Shown piece after piece: positions 11,640 through 21,734 of a DNA stretch of 64,000 nt. Position 1 is the stretch's first letter; each line of letters begins with the position of its first letter. The notes under the pieces were generated by a model. The model saw only the letters and a list, made by a program, of their open reading frames with translations, was not told where the DNA came from and did not search any database. Origin of the DNA: Anadara kagoshimensis (taxonomy: Eukaryota > Mollusca > Bivalvia > Arcoida > Arcidae); assembly GCA_021292105.1 (NCBI GenBank), contig CM037869.1, positions 48,181,077-48,245,076 on the forward strand, in the 5' to 3' direction. The position numbers were made by a program, and so were the translations under genes.

Positions 11640-12132
11640 TCTTTCTCTTTCTGTCTGTGTGATTTTCTCTCTCTCATTCCCCCTTCTCTGTATAATGGGT
11701 TTCGATATTGGTGCTGTTTGTATGAATTCAATTCACGCAATTCATACCAATCACAGCTTTACATTTATTTTATCTCTCTCTGTTTCTATGTGTGTTTTTC
11801 TCTCTCATACTCTCCCTCTCTGTCGGTATGATGGGCCTCAGTATTTTTTTCGTGTGTGTGTGTGTGTGTATATGTGTGTGTATGTGTGTGTTATCCCCAC
11901 ATTGAAAGTTAATGGACCACTGCATATCCTATTTATCTCCAAAAGAGAGAAAGAAAGAGAGAGTGAGAGAGCTGTTAATTGGGACTCTCTTGTTAGTTAT
12001 ATGTAAGGTCCAATATAAACATAGTATTGTGTTATTAGTAGTTAACCTTACCTTGCTAATTACTGGAGATAGGACTTACTTAGTCCACAGAGTTACAGCA
12101 AATGTGTGTGTGGGGGGGGGGGGGGGGGGGGG
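11640..12132. repeat. Low-complexity stretch: TC-rich, (TG)n, (AG)n, poly-G
   Basis: TCTCTC-rich blocks (11640-11830), a (TG)n microsatellite at 11852-11892, AG-rich 11941-11972, and an uninterrupted ~20-base G run near 12112. The 115- and 97-aa open frames here are products of this composition. Confidence 0.85.
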
Positions 12133-12929
12133 TGTTATGATATTGGAATTTTCCTGTATACTTTTTCAACGCCATATTAGGAAGAATTATGTTGCTATTG
12201 TGTAATTTTAGATTATGGAAATTTATCCTTCTTCAAAAACAACTTTTTGGAGAAACCTACCATCCTTAATTAAAAGAACTGGCAAATTTTTTCAAACAAT
12301 CTGGAATACATACTATTGGGTTTTGAGTCTCAGCAGTGAGGATCACTGTAAGTCAGTTAAGACCACCTGACCAACTGTTGTTTTAAAATATTTGAAAATA
12401 GACAGTTCCTAACTTTTACCCAGTAATTATTCCTCTTTGTTGGAATTCTTTTGTAAAGAAACACAAAGTAAATGATGGTGGATACAAAGTTGACATAACT
12501 AAGAAGAGACTCCACTGGGGTAACATTATTTTACTGATGACATGATAATATGTGTACTGCACTGGACATAAATTACACTTTTAAGCCTACATAGAACACT
12601 TGTATGAGCAATAAATAATTTTTACCTGTCAGTGCTCAAGCTAGAAGAAATGTCACTATGTACCTCAAAGTCAGATAGCAGATAATTTCACAATTATTTT
12701 TTAATTTGAACTTAATTTTTCCTTTAAGTTATCTTTTATCTGGTAAAATTTGACAATATTTTATGGCACAACATGTACAAATAAAAATTTTCCACAAAAT
12801 CAAAATACAGATGTAAAAAGTTTACATATGCATGATATGACACTTTTAATTCACATGCATCTTGAAAATTGGGTTTACCACTGTACCACATGGTCAATAC
12901 CTCTTAACGATTGTGCGGAACATTTTGGA

Positions 12930-13075
12930 AAACGTCAACCGTCACAAATTCCAGGAATAACGTTGTTTTTATGGGAAAACGTCTTATTGTGCGATTCCAT
13001 GTCCATTGGAAACAAGTGTTTCTCGGACATGTTAGAAGATGTCACGTGGTACAGTGGCGAACCCCATTAACAAAA
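12930..13075. repeat. Dispersed repeat, copy 1
   Basis: Aligns collinearly with 26113-26245: CCAGGAATAACG/CCTGGAGTAACC, GATTCC, AAGTGTTTCTCGG/ATGTGTTCTTCGG, and GGTACAGTGGCGAACCCCAT/GGTACACTGGTGAGCCCCAT. The 106-aa frame at 12750-13070 overlaps it and is not a recognised protein. Confidence 0.65.
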
Positions 13076-13084
13076 TTGATTTGA

Positions 13085-13160
13085 TTTGATTCAAATTTGC
13101 CAGATTTAAGAAAAAGCTTCGTTAAGAAATAAATAATTGTGAAACTGGGGATAGGTAACT
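13085..13160. mobile_element. MITE M4 end fragment
   Basis: AATTGTGAAACTGGGG followed by GGTAACTTAG matches the right end of the M4 element at 15983-16242 (GATTGTGAAACCGGGG..GGGTAACTTG). Only one end is present, close to the exon 2 acceptor. Confidence 0.5.
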
Positions 13161-13223
13161 TAGTTTTACATTGATCTTGTTAAAATTTATTTTGACCATT
13201 ATTGGTGTTTTTTGTACTTTCAG

Positions 13224-13336
13224 AGGACCATACAGCATTGTAAAAAGATGTGTTCACAAAGACACAGGTCGACAGTTTGCTGTCAAAATAGTAGATGTAG
13301 CCAAATTCACATCCAGTCCTGGATTAAGTACAGAAG
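13224..13336 (+). CDS. CASK: CASK coding exon 2: glycine loop and ATP lysine
   Basis: 113 bases between TTTGTACTTTCAG and a GTAAAT donor. The first base completes a codon begun in exon 1; the exon then reads [35 protein letters not shown] and ends one base into the next codon. This is the second half of the glycine-rich loop and the beta3 strand: the lysine of FAVK corresponds to human K41, which anchors ATP. The stretch [19 protein letters not shown] is the best identifier of CASK, since other CaM kinases differ there. The array at 13337-13475 starts directly at the donor. In-frame read-through into the intron is open only to about 13476. Some uncertainty remains over the acceptor, because an AG two bases downstream is also possible. 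Confidence 0.95.
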
Positions 13337-13475
13337 GTAAATGTAAAAACACCTCTGATAGGTTAAAATGTAAAAACATCTCTGATAGGTTAAAATGTAA
13401 AAACATCTCTGATTGGTTAAAATGTAAAAACATCTCTGATTGGTTAAAAAATGTAATAACACCTCTAATTTGTTA
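13337..13475. repeat. 27-bp tandem repeat, ~5 copies, starting at the exon 2 donor
   Basis: The unit reads TTAAAATGTAAAAACATCTC followed by TGATAGG or TGATTGG. The first unit begins with the functional donor (AAG|GTAAATGTAAAAAC), and the next units carry TAG|GTTAAAATG in the corresponding place. The frame runs open through the array because 27 is divisible by three. Confidence 0.9.
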
Positions 13476-13488
13476 AAAAAAACACCAT

Positions 13489-13690
13489 TTTTCCATCCTT
13501 CAACTTGACTTGGGCATAAACCACCATAACTCCACCCCTCCACTTAACTGGGGCATAGACCACCATTATTCTCCCCTCCAGTTGACTAGAACTTTAACCA
13601 CCATATCTCAAACCCTCCACTTAACTGGGGCATAGACCACCATTATTCCACCCCTCCACTTGACTGGAATGTAAACCACTTTTCCAACAA
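13489..13690. repeat. ~39-bp tandem repeat, ~5 diverged copies
   Basis: Units have the form CCTCCACTTAACTGGGGCAT then AGACCACCATTATTCCACC. It follows the 27-bp array closely, so two unrelated arrays sit in the first 350 bases of intron 2. Confidence 0.85.
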
Positions 13691-14522
13691 GCCAGCTAGA
13701 ATGGTGTGACTGAACATATAGAAAATTATTCTTATTGAACATAGATTTGATAAATAATGAGTTTCAACACAGACATGCTATATTATTTTTACCATATTTA
13801 TGTTTCTGATGGATTGTGAATGTCAATTTAGAACGGCTATATCATGTTTAAACTCATGTATTGTGGTGGATATATAACATATTACTTCTATATAGTTGTT
13901 ATAACTTACTCGCAACATTTCATTTATGTTTTCGGGGCGATATTGTCTAGAGACATCGGTATCCAGTAATTTGACACGTCGTCTGTCGTCCTGCGTGCGT
14001 TCGTAACAGAAGATGGAGCAAATGGTGTTATTTATATATTGATTAGAATTTGTGTCTATTTTCAAACCATATTATTATCTAACTAAGTGGTCGGAAACTT
14101 GTTTATAATCCGCCGTAGTTAGTTATTGAATCAGGAGATATCTTATATATCCTCCCTCCTCCTAAATTTCCCGACAGAGAATAAACATTAGATTGTTGAT
14201 GAATTAAGGACATCAATCTGCTCAATGGCTGCAAAATAAGCCCTATTTCCCCAAAAATGTAAGTAAATTTACCAATCCTATAACAGTGATTCCCTTAACA
14301 AACTTATAGATTCTTTCCAAGTAAAAAAAATACATATACAGTAAATCATTACTATATTGTCCTTCGATAGATTTTCCACCTCACTTTTCATCCAGAATTT
14401 ATTTCTTCTATGTTTTTCTTTATGAGTCTCCCTCAATTCATTCCCAAGCCCCTTTCTAATGCCAGAATTTGACTGTAGAAATGGTTGGCGGTGAATCCAG
14501 GTTTTATGTTATTTCATTTGAA

Positions 14523-14932
14523 CAGGGGTCCTACCATTCCTATATTTTCCTATATTTCCTATAATTTTGACCCTTTTCAATATTTTCCTATACAATTTGA
14601 AAACCATCCTATATTTCCTATATTTTCTATATTTTTGTTACTGATAGCCTTAAGGAATTCAGAATGTGGAAATTTTCCCTGCATTTAGTGCATATCTGAA
14701 GCAAGATTAACATTGGTGTATTTTAAAGCAGTAAGCGTACATTACAGTTGCCAATATTTTATGTTTGTTAGTAAAAGGAGGAAAGAGAACGGCTGAAGGA
14801 GAGAAAAGGAGGCCATGGATGTAAACTTTATGTGTAAACTATTACAAAATATTCCTAAAATTTTAGTGAAAACTTCTATAACGTCCTATTAAACTCGTAT
14901 AATTGTATAATCCAAAACTGGTAGGACCCCTG
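14523..14932. mobile_element. Non-autonomous DNA transposon, CAGGGGTCCTACCA termini
   Basis: 410 bp with 14-bp perfect terminal inverted repeats (CAGGGGTCCTACCA at the left, TGGTAGGACCCCTG at the right). The left interior is rich in CCTATATTT. Flanks are CATTTGAA and ATTGAAGT, so the target duplication is unclear or eroded. CAGGG ends suggest hAT affinity. No transposase. Confidence 0.75.
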
Positions 14933-15244
14933 ATTGAAGTGTAAGTGAAGATTTTCATATGACCAATCTTGAATTGTATTGGTAGCTTTGCAGGAGTTAG
15001 CCCCATCAACTTTTATGTGCATCTACATAATCTAGCGGTATTGTCAATAGTTTTCAAAGTCATATGAATTGGGCTTTAATCTAATCAGCACATACTCTGG
15101 TTCAAATGGATAAGACCTGAGAAATTGATTCCCTGTTTCTAGGTAGATTTGTCCCATTCACTATTTGTGTCCAGTCTGTGGAATAGCAGATTTTACCATC
15201 AACACTGTTTATATTCCTAAGTGCAATTCAGTGGTACATTTGTT

Positions 15245-15320
15245 TAAAACTTGACTTACAGCTGGTGAAATCTTAATATAATAAAATAATTTTTTGACTG
15301 GGATGTAAAACCCATTTCAT
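15245..15320 (+). mobile_element. SINE-A 3' end fragment
   Basis: CAGCTGGTGAAATCTTAATA, AAATAATTTTTTGACTGG and GATGTAAAACCC match the end of SINE-A. The rest of the element is not recognisable upstream. Confidence 0.6.
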
Positions 15321-15796
15321 TTTCTCACACTTAATGGCTTTAAACTTTCTAGTTTTTTCCTGACATAAACACATAAAGACAAAAAAGAAATTGATACACT
15401 AAGTTCTGTAATAGATTTTTAGTGTGATAAATGCTACGTCAAAATATCTTATTTTGTTTCTTTGTTAATTAGTTAATCATAGAAAATATACCTACATAAC
15501 ATATAAATAACACAGATGAACCTAGACTAATGTATTATATCATCCAATACACACATTTATAATAAATTGTACAGGGCTTCTCAAAACATTTTACTTGTAT
15601 AATATGTAATTTAAACCCCTGAGCCGATATCTCTGCTGGTGGCTGATTCCCCGAGGATATCAAAAACTCAGTAGGCAATAATTTCGTATTATTGTCAGAA
15701 ATATTCTATAATTGTCTAAATTTCCTGCAAGTCAAAATTTGAAATTTCTCAAAAACTAAGGTATACTCCCTCATGCAAAGTATTTCCTTAGCTTAA

Positions 15797-15957
15797 TTTG
15801 GTAAAATATATTTTGGTCCTTTGGGTAGCTTTTCAACATCTTCAAAATAATTTTGGTTTCATAATTTTGGTCCAAGCACTACTGATGAGGAATTGTATTC
15901 CGAAACGGCCGTCTAGTGCTGTAAAATTAAAACTGTTAAAATATGTAATAATAATAA
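15797..15957 (+). mobile_element. Hammerhead-bearing retroelement, copy 1
   Basis: Similar to the reverse strand of 33283-33421 from AATTTGGTAAAATATATT, through CAACATCTT, AATTTTGGTTTCA.AATTTTGGTC, CTACTGATGAGGAATTGTAT, to TAAAATTAAAACTG. It ends in a short (AAT)n tract, like a retroposon tail. The body contains the complete ribozyme annotated at 15875-15920. No coding region. Such ribozymes occur in Penelope-like elements and small retrozymes of animals; I cannot tell which this is. Confidence 0.75.
15875..15920 (+). ncRNA. Type I hammerhead ribozyme
   Basis: All invariant elements are present in order. Helix I is AGCACTA (15875-15881) pairing with TAGTGCT (15914-15920), seven base pairs. 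The core CTGATGA is at 15882-15888. Helix II is GGAAT-TGT-ATTCC (15889-15901). The second core segment GAAA is at 15902-15905. Helix III is a very short self-complementary ACGGCCGT (15905-15912). The cleavage triplet GTC ends at 15913, so self-cleavage is predicted after 15913. Short helix III, helix I open toward the flanks and a GTC site match the small type I ribozymes of metazoan retroelements, for example the schistosome satellite. It would be transcribed with the CASK intron. Confidence 0.9.
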
Positions 15958-15982
15958 ACCTTCAAGTTTTAATGTCCAGACT

Positions 15983-16242
15983 GGTCCTGGTTTTACAATC
16001 ATTCATTAGCTAAGATTTTCCTTAACTTAGATTTAACAAATTTTTGTAATCTCTTTTTGGAGCTACTAGTGAATATTTGTGTCAAAACTAAATGCAAATG
16101 TTTTAATCTAGAAGTGATGTTAAAAATGACACCTTAAATTCCTCAATATCTTGAAAATTAACAAAATTATAAAGATTTGAAAATTTGCAAGATTGAAAGT
16201 AAGGGAAATCTTAGCTAAAGAATGATTGTGAAACCGGGGCCT
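15983..16242. mobile_element. MITE M4
   Basis: ~260 bp with long imperfect inverted ends: GGTCCTGGTTTTACAATCAT at the left, GGCCCCGGTTTCACAATCAT read inward from the right, both followed by TC.TTAGCTAAGATTT. It starts about 25 bases after the hammerhead element. Related ends occur at 13085-13160 and near 62715-62755. Confidence 0.75.
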
Positions 16243-16296
16243 GGGTAACTTGAAGTAATCCTAACAGTTGTGAAGACTTTTGAGCTTTTCAGCCCT
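16237..16296. mobile_element. Diverged relative of the foldback at 34878-34996
   Basis: CCTGGGTAACTTGAAGTAAT followed by CCTAACAGTTGTGAA resembles one arm of that element. TTTTCAGCCCTGG near 16296 may be the other terminus. Confidence 0.5.
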
Positions 16297-16872
16297 GGAC
16301 CAAAACATTGTTTGTTGATAAAATGTACTTAATTGAAAGATCCCCGATGTTCCAACAAAGGCCTGACATGCTTAAATTACACACAAAAGAATGGAAATTT
16401 GGCCTGAATTGTGCCCTTTAATGACATCACTGACATAAGTAAGTCATTAGTTGCCGTGACGCTGCTTTGGTACCGTGATGGCGGCCAGTGTTGGAACATA
16501 AAAGGCATGGCCGGCGATACGTCAATTTGATGGACTGCTAACAGGCTCCCTATGGTTGTTTCTATATGTTATATGTCAGGGTTTAATTCCTAGCCGAGTT
16601 TGACTTTATACTGGTCTCCTGTTGTTTTCCATAATTGACAAAAGGCAGTTACTAGCGACATAACAAAAAAGATGTTGTTGAAAAATTTGGAAAATTATCT
16701 TTCTATAAATATTGCTGTTTGAAATAATTTTGTAAATGTGTACTATAAAGATATTAACTTTAGCCTTGTACCAATTTTGGGAATTTTAGAGATGATACAG
16801 TAGTTTTAAATTGAAATGCATAACCAAATTAAATACAATCATAATACACAAGGTGATTCATAAGATTAACAC

Positions 16873-17348
16873 TACTGTAGGTACCACTCTGTTTGTGACA
16901 GTCAAATACTCTTCATATTCATAGAAAATCAAATAAATTTGAATAAAGATTGATATTTTTCACTATCTTGTACCTAGTCGTAACAGGAAATCTGTATGTG
17001 CATCCGCAATTAACCCAGAATATATTTGCACAGGGTAAAAGGTTGACGCTATGGGGATTTAACATGTTGAAAAACCAGACAAATGGCAGATTATGTTGCG
17101 CATATGACATTAAACGTCACCAAGGATATCACTTCCTGTGTAAACTTTTTCGCCATGTAAAATCCCCATAACGCCAACATTTTCCTTTCTACAGACAAAC
17201 TTTATGCCAATCGCGGATGCACATACAGATTTCCTGTTTCGACTAGGTACAAATAAATGAAAAATATCAATCTTTATTCAATTTTATTTTATTTTCTATG
17301 GATATAAAGAGTATTTCACTGTCACAAACAGAGTGGGTTCCTACGGTA
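16873..17348. mobile_element. Foldback element M5, copy 1 (476 bp)
   Basis: Arms of about 190 bp. Left TACTGTAGGTACCACTCTG with GTTTGTGACAGT, right TACCGTAGGAACCCACTCTG with the same continuation read inward. Further inside both arms carry a GTACCTAGTCG motif, then GGAAATCTGTATGTGCATCC, then a GGGGATTTTACATG-like block near the centre. TA at both ends suggests a TA target. The opposing open frames here (16919-17171) only reflect the symmetry. Confidence 0.9.
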
Positions 17349-17683
17349 ATTCAAGTCCAAGTGAATTTACTGAAATGTGCTAAATTTTTAGACAGGCTAA
17401 AATTAATACATTTACAGGAATTAACATGGGACTGTCTTGGCAATGAACAATGAAATAAACTCACATTACATTGTAGCAATTTTATGATGTCAAATTTCAG
17501 TATTTAGGGTATTTTTGCTTAAAAAAGCTAACATAATTGGTGTAGACAGGTTCTGAGGGGAGTGGAGAATTGTAATCTCCATTTGTAGATGGCTGACATA
17601 ATTACCTGTCTATCACTGGCAAGGGTTTACTCTTGTAACGTAATAGATAAAAGACCAGTTAAAGTCAAAGATAAAGACACCAG

Positions 17684-18026
17684 TCCATGTTCAAACCATA
17701 ATCCTAAAAAAAGAACACAAACATACAGGTTCATGTTCAAATTTAAGTCCAAAAAAGCAAACACAAACATATTGGTCCGTGTTCAAATCACAATTCTTAA
17801 TGTCAAACACAAACATGCTGGTCTATGTTCAATTCACACTCCCAAAAGTCAAATACAAACATACTCTTCTATGTTCAAATCACAGTCCCAAAAGACACCT
17901 ACAAGACTATGTCCAAATCACAATTCTTAAAGTCAAACATGAACATATCATATCGGTCCTTCTTCAAATCACAGTCCGTAAGTCAAACACAAAAATACTT
18001 GTTCATGTTCAAATTACAGTCCCATG
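17684..18026. repeat. Degenerate ~50-bp tandem repeat, ~7 copies
   Basis: The phrase ATGTTCAAATCACA.TCC(C/T) with AAAGTCAAACACAAACAT recurs seven times with many substitutions. Overlapping open frames of 78-113 aa are driven by the repeat. Related single units occur near 22400 and 27400. Confidence 0.8.
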
Positions 18027-18570
18027 ATAATTTTGGATACAGAGACATGAATCAGACTTGATACATAAAAATGGGTAGTCATTGTTCTTTTTGACAAACT
18101 CTCAATAATATTAAAATGAATAGATGGGATCTAAAAACTAAACCCCTTTGTCAGAAGTACACATGGCTTAAGAATGTACTTACTTCTTGTTGCCATTCAT
18201 AGCTGCTTCATCATCACAAATGTTCCAGCCTTTCAACCTTTATTGATTTCATCTCTTACTTTATAATTTGTTTCCTGAAACATGTTGTTGTTCTTTGAGA
18301 ATTACCGAAGTATAAGTAATTAATTAGTTTAGGTCTAATTAGACATGGAGTAGGCCATGTGTGATGTTACTCGATGTGGAAAAACTCTGATTAAAGGGAG
18401 ATAAATCTTTTGGTCTTAGCATTTGTACTGAGCATTGATCACTATCTTCATTTCTGTTTTTTGTTCTGTGTTAAAAAATTATTGTTTTTAAAACAGAGCT
18501 TATAAAAAGCTTGAAATTATTCTATACTAAAATGAAATTTTGAAAGACTCGGTCACTTAAGTTGCACCTT
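18027..18570. other. Intron 2 stretch without recognisable feature
   Basis: AT-rich single-copy-looking sequence; no repeat family, exon or structured element seen. Confidence 0.5.
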
Positions 18571-18735
18571 GAGTATACTACAGTGAAACCAGAGTAAACT
18601 TTAAACATCTCTAACCTGACCTACAGTGAAAATTTGAAAGTTGAACCCAGAGTAAAGTGAAAACCTGTCTAAACTGACCTACAGTGTAACCTGTAAAACA
18701 CTGAACCACAGCAAAACCTTGTTATAATGTATATC
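18570..18735. repeat. Degenerate ~70-bp tandem repeat, 2-3 copies
   Basis: GACCTACAGTGAAA or GACCTACAGTGTAA with GAACC(A/C)AGAGTAAA recurs; strongly diverged. Confidence 0.55.
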
Positions 18736-19200
18736 AATGACTTTGCCACCTCAATTACTGTCTCAGTATTTTGATGTCCCAAATTAATTTCTTCCAATGT
18801 ATAGGCAGGGAAAAAATAATGGCGATTTTCATGGTGACTTTTTTACCGCGAATATAATTATCTTTTAGCGAAAATTTCTTATTTTCCTTGTTACACTTTC
18901 CCTACAGTTGGAACCTAAAACTTTTCTTTAAAGTTAAGAAGAGCAGAAATCAAAAATTTCTGACTGCTAATGTTTATTCTTTATAAGCCTCCTTTGACAT
19001 ATTGCCTTTAGAATGCCAAAATCTGAGTGACCAAATGGTGGTGATGAATCAAATGTATTACTGGACTTTATAATGACCAGACATTGATGTTGATTGTACC
19101 TAAATAAAATAAAAAACTTTGGTTTCATAGGTGCTTGGTATAATTGTTGTTTAGCTTGCCAGATGTTTGGTGGACTTATATATATTTTTTTCTGTTACAG

Positions 19201-19306
19201 ATTTAAAGCGGGAAGCCAGTATATGTCACATGTTAAAACATCAACACATAGTAGAACTGTTAGAGACATACAGCTCAGAAGGAATGTTATATATGGTGTT
19301 TGAATA
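19201..19306 (+). CDS. CASK: CASK coding exon 3: alpha-C helix to hinge
   Basis: 106 bases between a polypyrimidine tract ending TTCTGTTACAG and donor GTAAGT. Joined to exon 2 it reads [35 protein letters not shown] and the first two bases of a tyrosine codon (human residues 58-93). The glutamate of LKRE corresponds to human E62, which forms the salt bridge with K41, so the ATP-site pair is intact. MVFEY is the hinge. Differences from human are conservative (Q for P after LKH, E for D in SSDG, Y for F at the hinge). The exon lies 5.9 kb from exon 2 and 33.5 kb from exon 4. Confidence 0.97.
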
Positions 19307-19835
19307 GTAAGTGTAACCATATATAATATATAGTAATATTTCAGTAACATTACATCCTTTTATATGACTAGTTCTAAAAAAACAGGACTTAACGTTTTGT
19401 AAAACATTGCCCATCCATCTATCAGTTTGTCCATCTGTATGTATTATCATCCATAATAGTTTATCCAGGCAGCCTACTCATCCAACACTGTTGAAGATAT
19501 TTTACTGAACTCATTGTGTCTGTCAGAAGAGGGGTAACTCTGTGTAAATATTTCAGAGTTGTGTCCCTTTGAAATGTTAATCATGTTTTTTCTTATCCAA
19601 CCTACTCCTACCACAAACTGACCAGAACGGGATTATTATTATTATTATTATTATTTTTATTCATCATTTCTCCATTATGGACTAGAGCCTTAGTTTTTGT
19701 TTCTCTTTTATGTGATGCTACTTAAATATTTTATAAAGATGTACAAGAAAACTAATGCCCCTAAAGTGTAGAAACTGGTATTGTTTCTTCAGGTGATAAA
19801 TTCAATAGAGTTCCAGAATGTGGTCATAAATAATG

Positions 19836-19968
19836 AAATAAATGAAGCTCAACGCCAGGAGAAACTTTGATGTAACAATTTTGTCAACTGGACCAGTATT
19901 TTATTAACTGGACCAGTTACCAAATTGTTACATTAAAGTGTCTCCTGGTTTTGAGATCCATTTATTTT
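19836..19968. mobile_element. Foldback MITE
   Basis: Arms of ~60 bp: AAATAAATGAAGCTCAACGC and AAATAAATGGATCTCAAAAC read inward, both continuing CAGGAGA.ACTTT.ATGTAACAATTT..AACTGG.CCAGT. The central loop is only a few bases. Confidence 0.8.
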
Positions 19969-19989
19969 GCCATCACTTGGCGTCCGTTG

Positions 19990-21275
19990 TCGTCCGTCGT
20001 CTGTCGTCCGTCGTCGTCGTCCGTCCGTAAACTTTTCACATTTTGACTATCTCCTCTGACACCACTGGAGCAATTTTAACCAAACTTTACAGGAATGATG
20101 TATGGAAGGTCCTTTACTTAGATTGCCGAAATTTTTTTGATCCGCCAAAAAACATGGCTGCCAGCACAGAAGATAGTTTAACATTGGACCCTATGGGAAA
20201 AGTGCATTTTTAACGATTTCCTCAGAAATGACTGAAGCAAATTTAACCAAATTTTACAGGAATGGTGTAAGGAAGGTCCTTTATTTGGATTGCCAAAATT
20301 TTTCTGATCCGTCAAAAAACATGGCCGCCAGCACAGAAGATAGTTTAACATTGGACCCTATGGGAAAAGCATATATTTGCTATCTTCTTTGAAACCGCTG
20401 ATCTAATTTGAACCAAACTTTACAGGAATAATGTATGTAAGGTCATTTACTAAGATTGCCCAAATTTTTCTGATCTGCCAAAAAAAAATGGCCGCCAGGG
20501 CCAAACAAAGTTTAACATTGGGCCCTATGGGAAAACGTATATTTTGGCTATCTCCTCTGAAACGACTGAAGCGAATTCAATTAAACTTTACAGGAATGAT
20601 GTATGGAAGGTCTTTTGCAAAGATTGCCGAAATTTTTCTGATCCGCCTAAAAACATGGCTGCCAGCGGGGAACATAGTTTAACATTGGACCCTATGGGAA
20701 AAACGAATTTTTGGCTATCTCCTCAGAAATGACTGAAGCGAATTTAACCAAACTTTACAGGAATGGTGTAAGGAAGGTCCTTTATTTGGATTGCCAAAAT
20801 TTTTCTGATCCGTCCAAAAACATGGCCGCCAGCGCAGAAGATAGTTTAATATTGGACCCTATGGGAAAAGCATATATATGCTATCTCCTCTGAAGCTAGT
20901 GAAGCAAATTGAATCAAACTTTACAGGAATGATGTATAGAAGGTCCTTTACATAGATTGCCAAAATTTTTCTGATTGGCCAAAAAACATGGCTGCCAGTG
21001 CAAAAGATAGTTTAACATTGGACCCTATGGAAAAATGTGTTTTTGACTATGTCCTCAGAAATGACTGAAGCAAATTGAACCAAACTTTACAGGAATGATG
21101 TATAGAAGGTCCTTTACATAGATTGCCAAAATTTTTCTGATCTGCCATAAAACATGGCTGCCAGCGGAGAATGTTGTTTCACATTGGACCCTATTGGAAA
21201 AGCATATATACAAATTTGCTTTAAAAGCATTTTAGTCAGGTGAGCGATACAGGCTCATCCTGAGCCTCTGGTTAT
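19990..21275 (+). repeat. GTCC-led array of ~167-bp units, ~7 copies
   Basis: Starts with a GTCCGTCGTCTGTCGTCCGT tract, followed by units sharing CTATCTCCTCTGA, ACCAAACTTTACAGGAATG, GATTGCC.AAATTTTTCTGAT, AAACATGGC.GCCAG and TTAACATTGGACCCTATGGG. TTTACAGG recurs at 20086, 20252, 20419, 20587, 20753, 20919 and 21086. The end carries CAGGTGAGCGATACAGGCTC, a counterpart of the AGCTCACCTGACC start seen at 36269. Open frames of 60-83 aa are repeat shadows. I do not know the transposition mechanism. Confidence 0.85.
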
Positions 21276-21496
21276 TTAAATATTTTAGGTGCCTTTATAT
21301 TTTGCCATCATTGCAATTTTTTACCAACAGTTTAATGTCAAAAATGGCTAACCCTAGCTCCCTCTACCAGTGCTCTTGTTTCTAACATCATGGATTATTT
21401 GCAGATATTATTTGTCCCAAGTTGTTTTTGTTTTTGGTTATTTTTCATTTGACACTTAGTTACTCAGAGTAATATGAGTAAAAGCTTAGAGATAGA

Positions 21497-21501
21497 AAGA
21501 G

Positions 21502-21538
<37 letters not shown>

Positions 21539-21661
21539 TTTAATCAATATGTTGACTTGTATAGATTTTCTTGTTGAATTTTCTGGTGATTAATTTCACA
21601 GCTACTATCTAGAGAGCACACACAAGAGGAGAACACACGCAAGAAAAGGAGAAGGAGGAGC

Positions 21662-21715
<54 letters not shown>

Positions 21716-21734
21716 GAGAGAGAGAGAGAGAGCA
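21497..21734. repeat. (GA)n microsatellites
   Basis: Two GA tracts (21497-21534 and 21660-21734) separated by about 125 bases. Confidence 0.95.

Noticed and set aside
12750-13070. 106-aa open frame just upstream of CASK exon 2 as a possible gene or exon
   Set aside because: No domain, no splice context, and its 3' half lies in a repeat that recurs at 26113-26245 without an open frame.
1-13223. CASK exon 1 in the upstream region
   Set aside because: I looked for an ATG exon encoding a YELCEVIG-like segment followed by a phase-2 donor and did not find one; it is probably left of the window.
21497-21734. GA tracts as functional GAGA-factor promoter elements
   Set aside because: Similar GA, TG, TA and ATTT tracts are scattered throughout; nothing ties these to a promoter.
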